In this document: positions 11,801 to 24,500 of the stretch, piece by piece | How positions within the stretch are numbered: the first letter of the stretch is position 1 | Layout: every line of letters starts with the position of its first letter | Origin: Lasiosphaeria ovina | Lineage: Eukaryota > Ascomycota > Sordariomycetes > Sordariales > Lasiosphaeriaceae | Direction of reading: 5' to 3' | NCBI GenBank assembly: GCA_033439765.1 | Contig: JAULSN010000005.1 | Coordinates: forward strand, 3,053,001-3,117,000 | Length of the DNA: 64,000 bases | Made by a program: the position numbers and the translations under genes | Notes under the pieces: model-generated | What the model saw: only the letters and a program-made list of their open reading frames with translations | What the model was told of the DNA's origin: nothing | The model's database searches: none

Positions 11801-13085
11801 GCCGTTGGGCATCGGTAGTAGTAGTCTCAACACTCGGCAGCGGTTTATCACGGGCATGTGGCCCAGGACGCGATTCCTTTCTCTTGCCCTTTTCCTCGGG
11901 AAGCCCTTCTTTGAAGAAGCCAAGTCTGTGACTTGCTTTCCGGCTGCGCACGTTTGCCTCGCCGCCAGAGATGACCTCGGCGATTGACTTCTCAACCCGG
12001 CCATCCTCCTGACCCGTGGCGAGATCTCCAGTGCCAATTGACCAAGCCTTCTCGGGACCCATAGACACACGATGCTCCGGCTTCCACGTCACAGCGCGGG
12101 TGAGGCCATCCGACGACAGGGCGCTCTCGTCGGCGCTGACGTCCTGCGTGCCAAGAGGCGAGTCTGTCAAGAGCGGCGAAGTGCGGGAGCTGCCGGTGGC
12201 AGAGTCGTGGGGGAAGGTGCTTGATCGGCCCAGGCGGTCCTGGAGCCTCCATTCTCGGTCTGTGCGTTCCAGCGGAGGACTTCGTCCCTTGGTCTTGGAG
12301 AGAAAATCGCGGTGGCCGTTAAGCATCGAATTCACCTCGCCAAGGTTCAGCATGCTGTAGGCAGTAGGCGCGGGAGTCTCGCTCGCGCCGGTGCTGCGAG
12401 ATTCGACGGTTGCAGAGGCGGCAGCGGTCGATGGCGGGTGCATCGCAGTCGGCGGGGAAGAAGCTCGTGGCGTCAGAACACCGCCAGAGACCTGAAAGAG
12501 GGAGTCATGGTGAGCATCTTGACCACCACCGACTTCTTGGGTCGAGGGCTGAGGAGAGTCAAGTGACGGCAGGCGGGCAGCTTGGTCTGGTGGTGATCGT
12601 GTAGATTGGGGCTTGGTGTGCGACGGCTCTGCCTGGCTGTGGATAGGGATGCCACGAGCTGTTGCGAGAGCCTGTGTCAGCAGCGAGGGGCCATGGCTAT
12701 GGGGCCTCTGCGGGAGGACAGGGCCACGAGGATATTTAATCTGATCTGCATAAGGTGCGGCAACAGAGGCGGTGGCCGTGGCCGCGGGCAACGAGGGCTG
12801 GGGTGTGACGGGAGGAGGGATGGGGAGAGGCCCGAGGTGGTGCGGCGCGGCTCCAGCCTGGTCTAGCTGCTGGGTGTGGGCATGGGCGTGGGCGTGGGCG
12901 GGTGGCGCATCGTCAGGTTGGGGGGTCGCTGTGACGGCAGCAGCAGCACCAGTTATGGTGGTGGTTGTGGCAGCAGCAGCAGTGGCAGCAGCAGCAACAA
13001 CAGCAGCAACAGCAGCAACAGCACGGTCAGGGCTCACCGGTGCAGCGGTTGCGGCATTTCCGGGCGAATAAGGCGAGTTGGACAT
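8896..13085 (-). CDS. kcs1: Inositol hexakisphosphate kinase (Kcs1 type)
   Basis: Two exons on the minus strand, 13085-10921 and 10837-8896, give 1368 residues. Kcs1 makes inositol pyrophosphates (5-PP-InsP5) that tune phosphate, energy and stress signalling. The first 650 residues are low-complexity and disordered, with His-Ala and Ala-Thr runs. The kinase begins near QVGGHTTLWRFSRRAVCKQL. The 83-nt intron (donor GTATGT) rejoins FLPR to YIGVLNVTF, a family-conserved junction. The PxxxDxKxG signature is PCIMDLKMG at about 1123-1131, and the C-terminal catalytic segment is IDFKIADFAN at about 1282-1291. A long variable insert between YIGVLNVTF and the signature is usual in fungi. An out-of-frame upstream ATG at 13096 lies 11 nt before the chosen start and overlaps it. 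The tail is acidic (DEPEDDECVSD). Confidence 0.92.
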
Positions 13086-16000
13086 GAGGTGGACATCTGG
13101 CGGCGACTGCGAGAATGCGTGGATCGGTATCGTTTGCCGCTGTGCGTTGACGTTGGATTTCTGCAGAACCCTTGGCCTTGCTCTTTTTTGGGGATATTTT
13201 CTTGTGTCCGCTCAGTTTGCCTTTTTCCCCTCTTTTGTGCCTTTTCTAGTTTAGGTGGATAGCGTGAGAACGTGCTGGCAACGAGCCGGAGGTATGTATA
13301 GTACACTGGCAACTTGGTGCAGGTCGGTCTGCAATCTATGGCATCGGAACTGCACTCTTTACCTTACCTCGGTACTTAGGATATGACACAAGCCTGGTGC
13401 GGCGGTTGCCAAACAAAGACGCGGGCACTGTACCTGACTAAAGTATCGAGATAAGAAAAAGGTGGGAATGACGGGGTGTTGCAAATGCAATAGAAATGCA
13501 AACGCGGGAAGGGTGGCTATTTTGTTAGGTTAGTGGCGGTCTTTTGGGGAAAATTCGACCACCTTTGGACCAGCTTGGGGAAGGGACGTCCTGGCACACC
13601 GTGCACCCGAGTAAGCATTTCTCCACTGAACAACCCCACTTGGACAGTAAACCCCAGGGCTGGAAGCTAAATTCTAGGGTAGCTACGGAGCAACTCAGTT
13701 CTAAACCAATTCGGGGCCAATCACGATGACGTCGCCAGCGCCGCCGACATATATGCTCTCTCGTCTGGCTGAATTTTATTTAGCTGCCAGCAACATGCGA
13801 CCGCCAGGCTGGCAACGACGCAATTCTTATCAGCACGGTACCACTTCTGTCGCCATCTCACCTTCCCATTGGGCTGGCCTCCGTGGTCGGCCTGAAACGC
13901 AGATTCGGACTGATCGTAGGAGGCCGGGGTCGGAAGCCCGTCGACGATGGGATGTGGGGCCTACTTGATCACTGCAGCTCGAACCACGGATTCTCCCTAC
14001 AGACGTATCAGCTGTAGATCCAAACCCGCAAGGATGCAGCTTAGAAGTGTATGTACAGAAATATTAATCTGCAGGACTGTTGCTTTGCGTATCTTGACCT
14101 CCAGATTCAAGGTCCGGAGCCAGCGTCGCCAGCCGAGAGATGCCGTTTGAATCCGGAGAGGCCCTTGTGTCATTACGCAATGGAATTCGCGGCCAGGCTA
14201 AGTCAGCTCCTCGAGCTTGCTCTGGCCCCGAGTGTCGAATCCCTTCTGTGTATGTAAGTACTGTATGTACAGACATTCGGTATAGCAGAGGCTGCTGGAA
14301 GCGTCCCTATTGGAGGACGACACGAATTGACACGTCGAATACCATCTCACACGCAGTCCAAACCAAGTTTTGTCGGCATTCGACGGCATCGGACGGCGCA
14401 TTCCCATCCGGAACCTTGAAATGATCGCGGTCTATTCGTACTTTACATTGCGCCGTCGTATGCCTCCCGCCTCCTACCTCCTGCTTGTCCCCCTCCTTCA
14501 CGGCCGGAACTCGGAAACATGTCGCGCAATCAGGCAACAAGCTGCCATCAGCTCCCTACTGCTGATGCCGCGCTCAACCAGCCGGGCTCACGACCAAGCG
14601 TGCCTTGGAGGGTGCAGACACGCGATACTCGCGCCGATGGACGAATCCCTCCCAGTCGTGCCCCCTCCCCCTCCCCCTCGACTTCGTCTTGGACAGTCCC
14701 AATCGCTCCTTAGTTTGGCTTCGACGCGACGAGCAAGTGCCGCCTGCCCTGAACCAAGGGTGGTGGTGCCCGACCGAGTTTCTGCACGAGTTTGCGCAGC
14801 CCGAGTAGCCCACCACCAATCAAGCAGAAACGTGCTCCTCTCAGACCACTCGTCAACTTCTTGGATCCAGCACGCACCGCTCCCCCAGGCCTCTCCTTTC
14901 AACCGACATTACCGCATCAAGCGAGTGCTTGGTTCCCTGCAAGGGCATAGTCAGCCTGCCATTTTGACTACTACTAATGATCGGGTCTCGAAGTGGCCAT
15001 GCCGCGTGTTGCTTTGGCTTGAGGCGGGTAGATTTGGGTTTAGTGCCTATCTGACTCTGTTCCTAGTTGAGCCACCAAAGGACAATGGAAGAACCGATGA
15101 AGACCGGGATAGGGCATTATTAGGGCATTATGAAGCCTGATAAGGAGTTCAATATCTCAATTGGCACCCCTTCTGCTTTCTTTCATGCTTACTATGGGCC
15201 TGCCTAGTTAGTTCCACGGAGTGGACTGAGCACGACCAAAAATCCCGGGAACATTCTGACCTGATGCAGAAAAAAGGATGGAAATGGACTGAGCCGCTTC
15301 TCCCATCCTGGATTTCCACGGGACTACTAATAATCTAGCTTTTCTCCAAAATATCGAAGCCGCCGTCTCAACACCCCAGCTTCCCGAAAGGTCGGTGAAC
15401 AGAGACTTCCCGAGGTTCGTGCTCGACAAGTTGGCCTGGACTACATCTCCCGCCCGCCACGGCCCATTTTTTGAGTTAAGATCCTCGCTGCTTTCCTCAT
15501 TGGGTTGCGTCTCTGACATGCATTGGGAGTACTGAAGGCTTTCCGTTTTTTTCGATCCAGATATTTGAGAGTTCCAATTGTCCTTGACGTTTGAAACCCT
15601 GCAGCATATTTGACAGGGGTCGTGGCAGTTGATGAGGCTCTTTGCTTAATTCCTAGGTCCTCACGCCACCTACTCATATTTAGCCTATCTGAGCTGACAT
15701 AGAATCAGCTTCCATACCACTTGACATGTAGGGGTTTTTGTTATCAAAAGTCGTTCTTTTTCACGAACAATCATCCCAGTGCTTCCTCCTACTCCACAGT
15801 CCCGGCACGTTTCCGCTGCTCCCCTGTTGCACAGCAGCTCAGATTTGCAGAGTTTGTCAGACCGCTCCAGTCTCCCTCCTTCTCCCTGGGTAAACGGATA
15901 TCCAATGGTTCACCCCATGTGGGCAGCACGCTCCTAGAAGCTCAAGGGCTGAACGCTGAGGGGAATATTGTCCTCCTCTGGTGTGTCTACTCCGCCCGGC

Positions 16001-17238
16001 TGCTCGTGCGGCTGCGTCGTATCTTGCGCAACGCGAGAAGTGAACTGCCGGATTGTCGCGGCGCTCACTTGTCGACCTTCCCGATGAGTATCGACCAATA
16101 TATCGCTGGTGGTGGTGGACGGGTAGGTGGTGCGACACGGGCTTGGCCGCTGGCCGTATATCGTGCCCGCAGTTCGTAGCACCGAGATGCCGAGACTTGG
16201 TGTAAAGGAAACAAAACTATAGCGAGAGATTGAGGAGTCACAACTATAACGTCAGCTGGAGTAGGATGTGACTAGTAAACCGGCTGTTGTAATCTGACTA
16301 TCTGACTTTTACAAAGCAAACCGGAACTCTCTTCTCATGTTGTCCAATACACACTCCTGCGTAAAGGAATCACATTGTATCGCGCCACCGTATCACCACT
16401 CTCATGTTACTTGAACAAATAAGAAACTTAAGTGTGTAAGTACAAACCCCTCTCCCTTTCCGAACAAGAGACCTGGCCAGAACCTCTGGCCCGTGTCTTG
16501 AGCCAAGGTGAGCTGCTTGTCTAGGTAGATAGGTAAAGTAGTTTCGCATTCGCAAATAACCAAAATCCAGATGTCATTGAATATATCTTCAATGTACGCT
16601 GCCCGTAGCGGGGCGTGTACACGCATAGACACGGTGCCAACGCCGAGAAATGAAAACAGAACCACCATCCATCATCACCTCCTTGCCAAACTCGCCAGGT
16701 ACCTCGTAGGTAGGTAGGTATTACCGGGACAATCAGCAACAACAACAAGACCAATAACGACATATGTAAAAGACCACTGTAGTGCGCCAAAGGACAGGAC
16801 AAACAAGTCCGCCTTTCAGCCCCTTTACTCCCGCCCTGCCTTGTCTGCTAGTCTTCCCCGAAGCACGAGTGCCCGCCCCACAAAATGTAAACACATACAC
16901 ATATAACGCACCACCCAGTGTATAGGTTTGCTATTCCATACTTAGGTACGTACAGCGACATACGTCGTCGTCAATTGAAGCAATTGAAGCCAAAGAGAGC
17001 ACCCATATAAACCACAACTCCACTACACCAGCCGCCACAGACCAAAAGAGAACGAGGAAGAAAAAAAAACGGGGGAAAGAAAAGAACCCCCCCCCCCGCC
17101 TTTGGGTATAGGTTTAGAATAGAAATGGTCCCGTCTACCCCCCTTGAAAGAAACACTCGCTCGCTCCGAATTCCCACCTAAATAAGAAACCAGCAAATAC
17201 ACGCCGATGTCACCTCTGCTCGTCACACATATTGCATC
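13086..17238. other. Intergenic, 4.2 kb: kcs1 promoter and 3' region of the next gene
   Basis: Several open frames up to about 250 codons occur (for example near 14370-15140) but none shows a recognisable domain, splice structure or coding-like composition. A short TAGG run lies near 16710 and a C run near 17090. I see no tRNA-like or 5S-like sequence. Confidence 0.6.
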
Positions 17239-20200
17239 TTAGTCCCAGACACCGTCGTCCATCAGGCCCGGAAGACCCGCAACAGTAGAAGAGCCCGCTA
17301 GTACAGACCGGGGCATCCTCGTCGGGGTATCATTGTCGCGGCCGCCACGGCTGTTGTCCGCCCTGGCTGCCTTGGCGAGCTCAGCGTCGATATCCCAGCT
17401 CTCGAGGAAGTCACCAATGTTTTCCAGGACAGCGTTGACATCATCAGTGGCGTCAGACTCTTCCTCGTGCTGCACTAGCCGGTCGCCTCCCTGTGCCCCG
17501 TCTTCCTCCATACGCGTGTTGCCGTGTAGGTCCAAGGGCAGCAGTGAACCATCTCTCTGCACCGCTGCGGTTCCATCCGTCGCCTGCTTGTCAGCCTGGA
17601 TGAAGGCATTGGCCATGGCGTCAACGGCGGGGCTGGCACAAAACTGCTGCGAGGCGCTTGGGAGGAGACTTGTTCGCGGGATCGTGGTTCGAAGGCGGCG
17701 GCCTGCCATGGCAGCAAAGTGTTTTGCGAACTTCTCATCACGGGCGGGGAGTTCAACTGCGACAATGAGAGGGGGCGGCGAGGCGGTGCGAGGCAGTCTC
17801 GGCGCCGGGTCGCCCACAGTGGTGATATATGGCAGCTCGGCGCCGTGCAGGGAGTTCTTGCTGGCTTCGTCGCCATCCTTGGGGCTGGCGCCTTCTTCCC
17901 CAGGAAGCGGCGCCCATGTTACATGTTTCTTTATCCTGTTGTGACTCCTCTTTTTCGTCGACGGTATGGCCCAAGGGTTAGAGATCGCAGTGTCCACGAG
18001 GATCTGTGTGCTTGGCAAATACCCGCCATCTGCCGTGGAGATGCGACGTATCTTTGTTGGGCGTTGAGGGGACGGAGTCATGAACTCTCTAAAGGATTTG
18101 ATCGACAAGGTGAAGTCAGGAGTCGGCAGACTGGAGCGTTTTGTCTCGGGTGTAGATGGCTGTTTGGTATGCGGCTGAGAATTGGCCATGTCAACATCTT
18201 CGTCACGGTAGGATGCTTGTCGGAGCATGGGGTAGGAATCTGTGGCGTTTGGCAGATCGTATCCAATGGGAGGTAGCGATATAGGACTGAAAGGTCCGGT
18301 GTCAGAAACCGGGATTTGCGAGCCACCAGGTCTCCACGGGCTTTGGTAGCCAGCCCTCTCGAGTGCTTCAATGGCAATGAGTAGCAAACTTTCTGCATTT
18401 GCCATTGGGGTTTGAGGTGCCACATGTGCATTTGCGGCCCATGGACTCTGGGATTGGGATGGATTTTGGCTGATACGTCTGCGCAACCCCTGGGATTGGC
18501 GGGGCTCGAGCTTACTGGCCTCGGCAGCTTCCCCAAGCGCCCTGGGGCGTATTTCATCTGTATACCAGGGACTCTGATTAGTGGGCATGGGAGAGATTGC
18601 GCTAGGTTCGGCAATTTCGTCCTTCTCCGTACTAGTTTCAAGTTCTAGCTCCGTTCTCAAGTTTTCGTCGCTAGCGTTGGGCTGACTATTCTGCTCAACC
18701 ATTTCCACGAGCGTTTCCTCACCCCGAGCTGTTGGCGTGGCCACAGGCTGTGTGTCAACTTGGGGTGAATGCCCTTTCACCATTCTGGCACTCGCTGGCA
18801 GGAGGTCTGGTAGTGTTGCATTTTTAGATACGTTATATCTTATCTCTGGAAGAGGTTGTGACGAGGCCGCGGCTGGAAGGGACGACAAGGACAACCTGCT
18901 TTTGACGGGCTGTTGTGAGCTGGGCCAAAGAAGCGTCCTAGGCAGTTTTGGCTTCTCGCCAACAAGTGGGTTGAGAAACTTCTCGGTTGACAAAAATACG
19001 CTCGGGTCGATACGCAGCGGTGGCTTGGGCAATGATGCTGAGGACTCAGAGGGGACCAGCGTCGGCCCGTCGATTGGCGGAGTGGTCTCTGCAGTGCCGT
19101 CCTCTCCAATGGGATTCAAATCATCGGCGTGCCTCTCCGATTCTGAAGTACTCTCGGAGGAGTCCGTGGAGCTATCAGAGGATTCCGACTCGTCCTCGTC
19201 CTCGAATTCCACAGGCGAGTTTCCGGCAATAATAATTGACTCCCCAACGAGATCGGGTTTATGGGTTTCGGCGATATCCATAAATATGACCTCCTCGCAG
19301 TCTTCTCTGGAGAGCTGGGATGCGTGTTTACCCGTAGATTCCGGCTTTTGTGAAGTTACAGCCTTCTTGGAGTTCTGTCTGTCACTAGTTTGCGATGATA
19401 CCTGATGAGTCAGGGGCCCGGTAGATGATTTGGTGGTTGGAATGGCAGTCGTGACTTTGTCTCGAGAAGCCCTGCGCCGGAAGCGAAAACTACGGTCCGA
19501 AGCACTCTGGAATCCGCTTTCGGCCTCCTTTGCGCAAGGAGTAAGTATCGTCCCTATTGCTGCCCGGGCAATATTGATTGGCTTTTTTGCCGGCAACAGC
19601 ACTTTGGCTTGTGGTACAATGTGCCCCATCTTTGCCGGCTGAACAGCCTGTCCATTAAGAGAGACGGAAGAAGGCTCAGGTGTTTTCGTCGGTAGTGAGT
19701 TCAAGCTACTCGATCCTGAGGGCCTTCTCTGAAACTGAAACGAGCCATGTCTTTCTGATGGGGGCCTCACAGGGGCGCCTTTCTTAACGACAACCGAGGG
19801 TTGTGACAAATTATTCAGGGGCTTAGTATCTTCAAAGAGCACCTGTGGTGTTCTCGAAGTGCCATTGCCTCTGACCGATTGGGTGCCTGGTAAAATAGAG
19901 TCTTCTATAACCGTAGATTCAGTAGTGGAAGCGCCCTGAGATGACGATGCTTGGTCGGCGCAGATGTCCGTCGTGATGCCCTGCCGCCAACTGTTGACGC
20001 GGCACAGCGATTCATTGCTAAGGAATCGATGTGCGCGTGCGGGAGACTTGGGTCGGACGCTCTCGGGGGGAGGCATGGAGGAGGTGGCGGTGCCCAGGAT
20101 CAGGCTGGATTCGACGTGGTGTTGATGCAGAGCCGACGCCGAGGTAGAGTGCCAGGGATTGGTCCAGCCATACTTCCCCCCGAAAGGGCCGCGCAGTGAT

Positions 20201-20418
20201 GCAGAAAGCAGGACGGGCTCGTGGCCGTTCAGGAAGCGCTGGGCTTGGGTTTCGTAGCGAGCACGGCGGTCGTCGGAATTGTCATAGGCCTCGTCTTCGG
20301 ATCCCGAGTAGAGCACGTCGTCGGCCGACTTGGGCACGGCCTCGCAATAGACAGGCTCGTCGGCAAAGTTGTCTGGTAGAAGCCATGTGCGGCTGGGGCT
20401 TAGGCAGCGGCGCTTCAT
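17239..20418 (-). CDS. Conserved fungal protein of unknown function (1059 aa, disordered)
   Basis: A single exon gives 1059 residues if translation starts at the ATG at 20418 (cccacaATGAAGCGC). The frame stays open farther upstream, but only after a GTAAGT (20484) that looks like a leader-intron donor paired with an acceptor at 20445. N-terminal conserved-looking blocks are KRRCLSPSRTWLLPDNF and NGHEPVLLSASLRGPF (residues 64-79) followed by WTNPW. The middle is Ser/Thr/Pro-rich and acidic, with two Q-S-P-W motifs (QSPWYTDE, QSPWAANA) and a further YQSPW. The C-terminus carries the block IGDFLESWDIDAELAKAARA. The pattern of short conserved islands in disorder is typical of a Pezizomycotina-specific nuclear or scaffold protein, but I do not recognise a function. 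It is divergently transcribed from the cdc11-like gene. Confidence 0.8.
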   Translation of the reverse strand: MKRRCLSPSRTWLLPDNFADEPVYCEAVPKSADDVLYSGSEDEAYDNSDDRRARYETQAQRFLNGHEPVLLSASLRGPFGGKYGWTNPWHSTSASALHQHHVESSLILGTATSSMPPPESVRPKSPARAHRFLSNESLCRVNSWRQGITTDICADQASSSQGASTTESTVIEDSILPGTQSVRGNGTSRTPQVLFEDTKPLNNLSQPSVVVKKGAPVRPPSERHGSFQFQRRPSGSSSLNSLPTKTPEPSSVSLNGQAVQPAKMGHIVPQAKVLLPAKKPINIARAAIGTILTPCAKEAESGFQSASDRSFRFRRRASRDKVTTAIPTTKSSTGPLTHQVSSQTSDRQNSKKAVTSQKPESTGKHASQLSREDCEEVIFMDIAETHKPDLVGESIIIAGNSPVEFEDEDESESSDSSTDSSESTSESERHADDLNPIGEDGTAETTPPIDGPTLVPSESSASLPKPPLRIDPSVFLSTEKFLNPLVGEKPKLPRTLLWPSSQQPVKSRLSLSSLPAAASSQPLPEIRYNVSKNATLPDLLPASARMVKGHSPQVDTQPVATPTARGEETLVEMVEQNSQPNASDENLRTELELETSTEKDEIAEPSAISPMPTNQSPWYTDEIRPRALGEAAEASKLEPRQSQGLRRRISQNPSQSQSPWAANAHVAPQTPMANAESLLLIAIEALERAGYQSPWRPGGSQIPVSDTGPFSPISLPPIGYDLPNATDSYPMLRQASYRDEDVDMANSQPHTKQPSTPETKRSSLPTPDFTLSIKSFREFMTPSPQRPTKIRRISTADGGYLPSTQILVDTAISNPWAIPSTKKRSHNRIKKHVTWAPLPGEEGASPKDGDEASKNSLHGAELPYITTVGDPAPRLPRTASPPPLIVAVELPARDEKFAKHFAAMAGRRLRTTIPRTSLLPSASQQFCASPAVDAMANAFIQADKQATDGTAAVQRDGSLLPLDLHGNTRMEEDGAQGGDRLVQHEEESDATDDVNAVLENIGDFLESWDIDAELAKAARADNSRGGRDNDTPTRMPRSVLAGSSTVAGLPGLMDDGVWD

Positions 20419-21590
20419 TGTGGGTACGTCGTCCTTTGCAAGCCCTGTCGGCGAATTTGCTGTGCGTACCGGGTGCATACTTACCAAGGGAACAAAGGGA
20501 AGGCGTAATTGTTACATGAAGGTCGGCGCTGTTTGCAATTGTGGCAGTTGCTGTCGTTGTTGCGGTTCCTGGAGGCAGCTGCAATGCCGACGCAGGTGCG
20601 GCGGGTCGGTGTCGACAATTAGAGTTTCTGGAACATTTCATGACCAACAAGTCGAGTGGGGGCTGAGTCGTCAAGTCAGAAGCCAGTTCGTGTCAGTGCA
20701 CCATTTTACGCCGCGTTGGCCCAGTGCCCAGAAATTGTTAGTGCGCGGCGCGCGCGTCAAGACGCGTTCCAACGTCAATCAAAGAGGCCCGCGTGGTCAC
20801 CTGTTGCTGTCCGCACTTTAACAAAAGGTACGTACCTTCTGAGGGTCTGTGGGCTCTTTGCGGCCCCCACTGTTGAAATGGATGCAACGCCGTTGCTACG
20901 GCAAAGGCACAGGGCTGCCACCAATGGGTTTGGCGCTGTTTACCAAAAACGCGAAAATCAATTAACCCAACCCAACCGAGCTCCAGCAGTTGATACCGGA
21001 TTGGGAGCTGCATACGTGCAATCAGGATCCATATGCTCAATTACCCATAGCGACCTAAGCATCATTTCCATTAGGTATTCCGGATCGATTTACACATAGG
21101 TACAGCAATACTGTCCACCACTGCGCGACACGGCAGCTTTGGTCGATTGCCAGAGCCGAAGCGCGTCGGGCCGCCTCCAAAATAGCACCGGACTGAACTG
21201 CCCGTACTGTACATAGTACATACACGATACCATAACAGTAGCAAAAATCACAGCACGACCTACCTTACCTTACGTTACACATCATAGCGCAGCATAGCCA
21301 AAGCATCGCACAACCCTTTCAATACCTGCTGCCCACCACCAGCCACCCGCCACCGGCACCTAGAACCATCGCCGGCCCCACCAAACCGACGGCATCTGAC
21401 CGTCCCTGTCACGGAAACCGACGGACTCAAACTGGGAGGCGGCATGCCTGATGGCAGCTACTAGCTAACAGATCCATCGCGTCCCCGTGTCGACGACATC
21501 GAGCGACGCCACCCACGACCCTCACGGCCCACCGCGTCCTCCACAACACACATTACGATTGCGCCGCGGCCACGGCTCGACCGGACCACG
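20419..21590. promoter_or_regulatory. Divergent promoter between the 1059-aa protein gene and cdc11
   Basis: A 1.17-kb interval between two outward-facing start codons. It contains TACCTTACCTTACGTTAC near 21261 and a CA/CT-rich leader before the cdc11 start. No coding sequence is supported; a 40-nt leader intron (20484-20445, minus strand) is possible but short. Confidence 0.6.
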
Positions 21591-24500
21591 ATGGGCGGCA
21601 ATGCCTGGCTCGACTCCCTGTCCGAGGACTGGGTGTCGCAGCACGGTTCCGATACGTCGTTCCAAGACCCGGACCCAAACCCGACATCAAAAGCAAACGC
21701 AAAGACCGGCCACGACGCAACAACACAATCTCCCCCAAAGACGGCTATCAGTCGGATCCCGCGCCTGAACAATGGCGCTAAGAAACCACAGGCTGTTGGC
21801 GCCATCGACGACTTCAACAGCAGCTACGTCTTGAGCGAGCGGAGCGTAAACGAGCTCGTTGGCGCTGGGTCTCGCCGCACGCCCTCCAAGCTCTCGCAAG
21901 AGATCAAATTCCACGACCGCGGCCGCTATTCGAGCCGTTCTGTCTCGGCTGCCTCGACATCAGGCTCGGTCGTCCATAACACAGTCCACCACAAGTCGCT
22001 GAGCACGTCACCCACAAAGGGGCAACAGGACACGCCCGAGTGGAAGAGGCGCTTAGTCGACGGCGACCTGTCGTTTGGGGAACAGCGCGACCTGTTCACC
22101 TCGGCAGGCGCAGTGCTTGAGAACATATTCAAGCCCCCACCGCCACAGCCGTCGGCTGACCATCGGGGCCATGGCTCAGCTCAGGAAGAGTCATACGAGC
22201 ACCACGAGGCGGCCAGGCCTTCTCAATACGATGTTACCTTACCCTCCAGCCCGCCGCCCTATCCCCGGGATCCTTCGACGGTAGAGATACACGTCGACGA
22301 GTCGGGGCATGAGCTGCCCCAGCAGGCGGAGAGGAGGGCCCCAACATCAATGCGATACAGACGGACAGAAGAGTCCTTTGAGGCTAGCGGTGATTCGGAT
22401 CTGAGCGCGCCGCCGCCCGAAAGCTACTCCCAGGACGTCTCATCGACGGAAAAGACTGCTCCGTCGCCTCCGCGCCACGACACACTCGAGGCGGAGTCGC
22501 GCAAGGCCAGTGGCCGCAGCGTCGTTCGCAACGAGGACTTCAGTCCAATCCTGATTGAGAGACGCCAGGCCAGCAACGGCAAGGAGACGTTTGGTGCTGC
22601 GGACCTGCGCCCCGACGAGCTCCGCAAGCGCCTCGAGAAGCTCCGTCGGAACCAGATGCTCCTCACAACAGACCCCGACGCCCTAGACGGTCCGTCTGGG
22701 GCTGGGAATAATGTCGAGACTACAGAGGACTTTGAGAGGTTGGGGGGGTTCATCAACTTTCGGAGAGGCGGGCGGTCGGCTGACGGGTCCTTTCGCAACC
22801 ACGGCCTTAGTTCAGCCATGAACGACACGTCAGAACTGCTCCCAGAAGAGTCGCTCCAGGCCAGCACACCAAAGCAGTTCCCCTCTGTTAGGATACAGCG
22901 TTGGGAAGAGACCGAGGCGCTGCCAGCCGACAGTCCAGACATCCCCCGCGTGCCGAATCCAAGCCCAGAAAAGAAGACTGTTGCTCAGGCCCAGGGGATC
23001 TCTGGAAGCCCCTTGAAGCTTTTTCAGCCCTATGACACGTTCACCAACCAGACCCTCCTAAGGCGACTGAGCCAATTTCAGGAGGGCGCCGAGGACGACA
23101 CGCCTTCGTTTTTCCAACAAGAAGAGCTCGAGCGACCGCTAAGCTTGGGTCAAGGCCAAGCATCACGACGAGCAGCTGACCAAACACGGACAGATGGGCA
23201 AGGGGACGAGGTGCGCACGTCCTCTGCATCCCTTAACCAGTTTGGTGCTGGAAGACTCGATGGCTATGAATTCAGCGACGAGTTTTCGTACGTGTCTAAC
23301 GGTTTCTCGGCCCTGGACGGGGACAAGGAGAATCGCCACCCCGATGGAGACTCAGAGCAAATGGCGGCGCATGCCCCTATTTTCGATGTCAGTCACGACT
23401 CTTCGCCGTCCGAGATAGACGACCTGGTAGTGCGCAGACTGCGTCAGAAATCAACATCTGTCTCGTCGCGGTATTCCATGCGAGGCATCTCCGTCGACGA
23501 AGCGAGGAGGTCTGCCAAGGACTTGTATTCAAACGGCGCCGAGGTCCAGTCGACGCCCAAGCAGAGAGACTCGGGGTCGGATATCAAGCGGCCTCGCACA
23601 TCACCTTCCAAAGATCCAACACCAAAGCGCCGTAGGACACTGCACAAATCAGACGTTGCGTACGAGGCCATGGTTGATGCCCAGGCTGTGGATTCTGTCC
23701 AGCTCTCGCACCAGCAGATGCAGTCCATCATTGGGAGAAAGCGCAAAGACGCACGCCACGGCGACCAGCTGGAGTTTGCGGATGCTGACGTTCTTGCGGC
23801 GCGTCAGCTGCTCAGGCCACGAACTCCCACGCCCGGCCAGAGACCTTCTCTCCAGTGGGATCGGCCGCCTCTCGCCGAGATAGAGAAGTCTCCGGGCCGC
23901 TCTGCCAGACATGCCCAGCCTTCTGCGCCAATGCCGCTCGGTTCCGTCCTGGATGCGGACCGGAAGCCGTCGATCAAGACCGAAGACTTTATCAACGAGG
24001 CGAACAAGATCATGGCCATGATCCGCAGCAAGGCTGGCCTGGCGAGTGGTCTGGCCAGCGTGGAGGAGTCGGACGCAGAGAATGGGCAGCCACAGCTATC
24101 GCCCGACTCGGACACGTCTTATCAAGAATCAACACAGGAGCCCTTCTCGCGCCCGCCCAGCCGCGAAGGGCGTGCTCCGGTCGCGCGCATGTCTGCGAGG
24201 CAGGAAGACCCAGAACTCGCCGAGCGCTTGAAGAAGTACGAGGAAGCCAGCGACATGGGAGACATAATCAGCTCGTCGATGCGCTCCGTGGCACTTGGCC
24301 AGGGCACACTGGACAGCATTTCCACCCGGCCATCCATCTTTGACGACGACGTGATCAGCGACCCCCCCAACATCCGCATCTCCCAGAACCCCGATTGGCA
24401 GGAGCGCCAGCTCGCGAACGACGGCTATGGCTTGCCCTCGCACGTCTCGAGCGGTTCGTCAAGCCAGTCTACCGGGCGGTCCATCCCAACCGGATCGTCA

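Noticed and set aside
13961..14010. tRNA B-box-like GGTTCGAGC on the minus strand
   Set aside because: The flanking bases do not pair as a T-stem and no acceptor or D-arm can be drawn.
14370..15140. 256-codon plus frame between kcs1 and the next gene
   Set aside because: No domain, Pro/Arg-rich random composition, competing frames on both strands, no splice structure.
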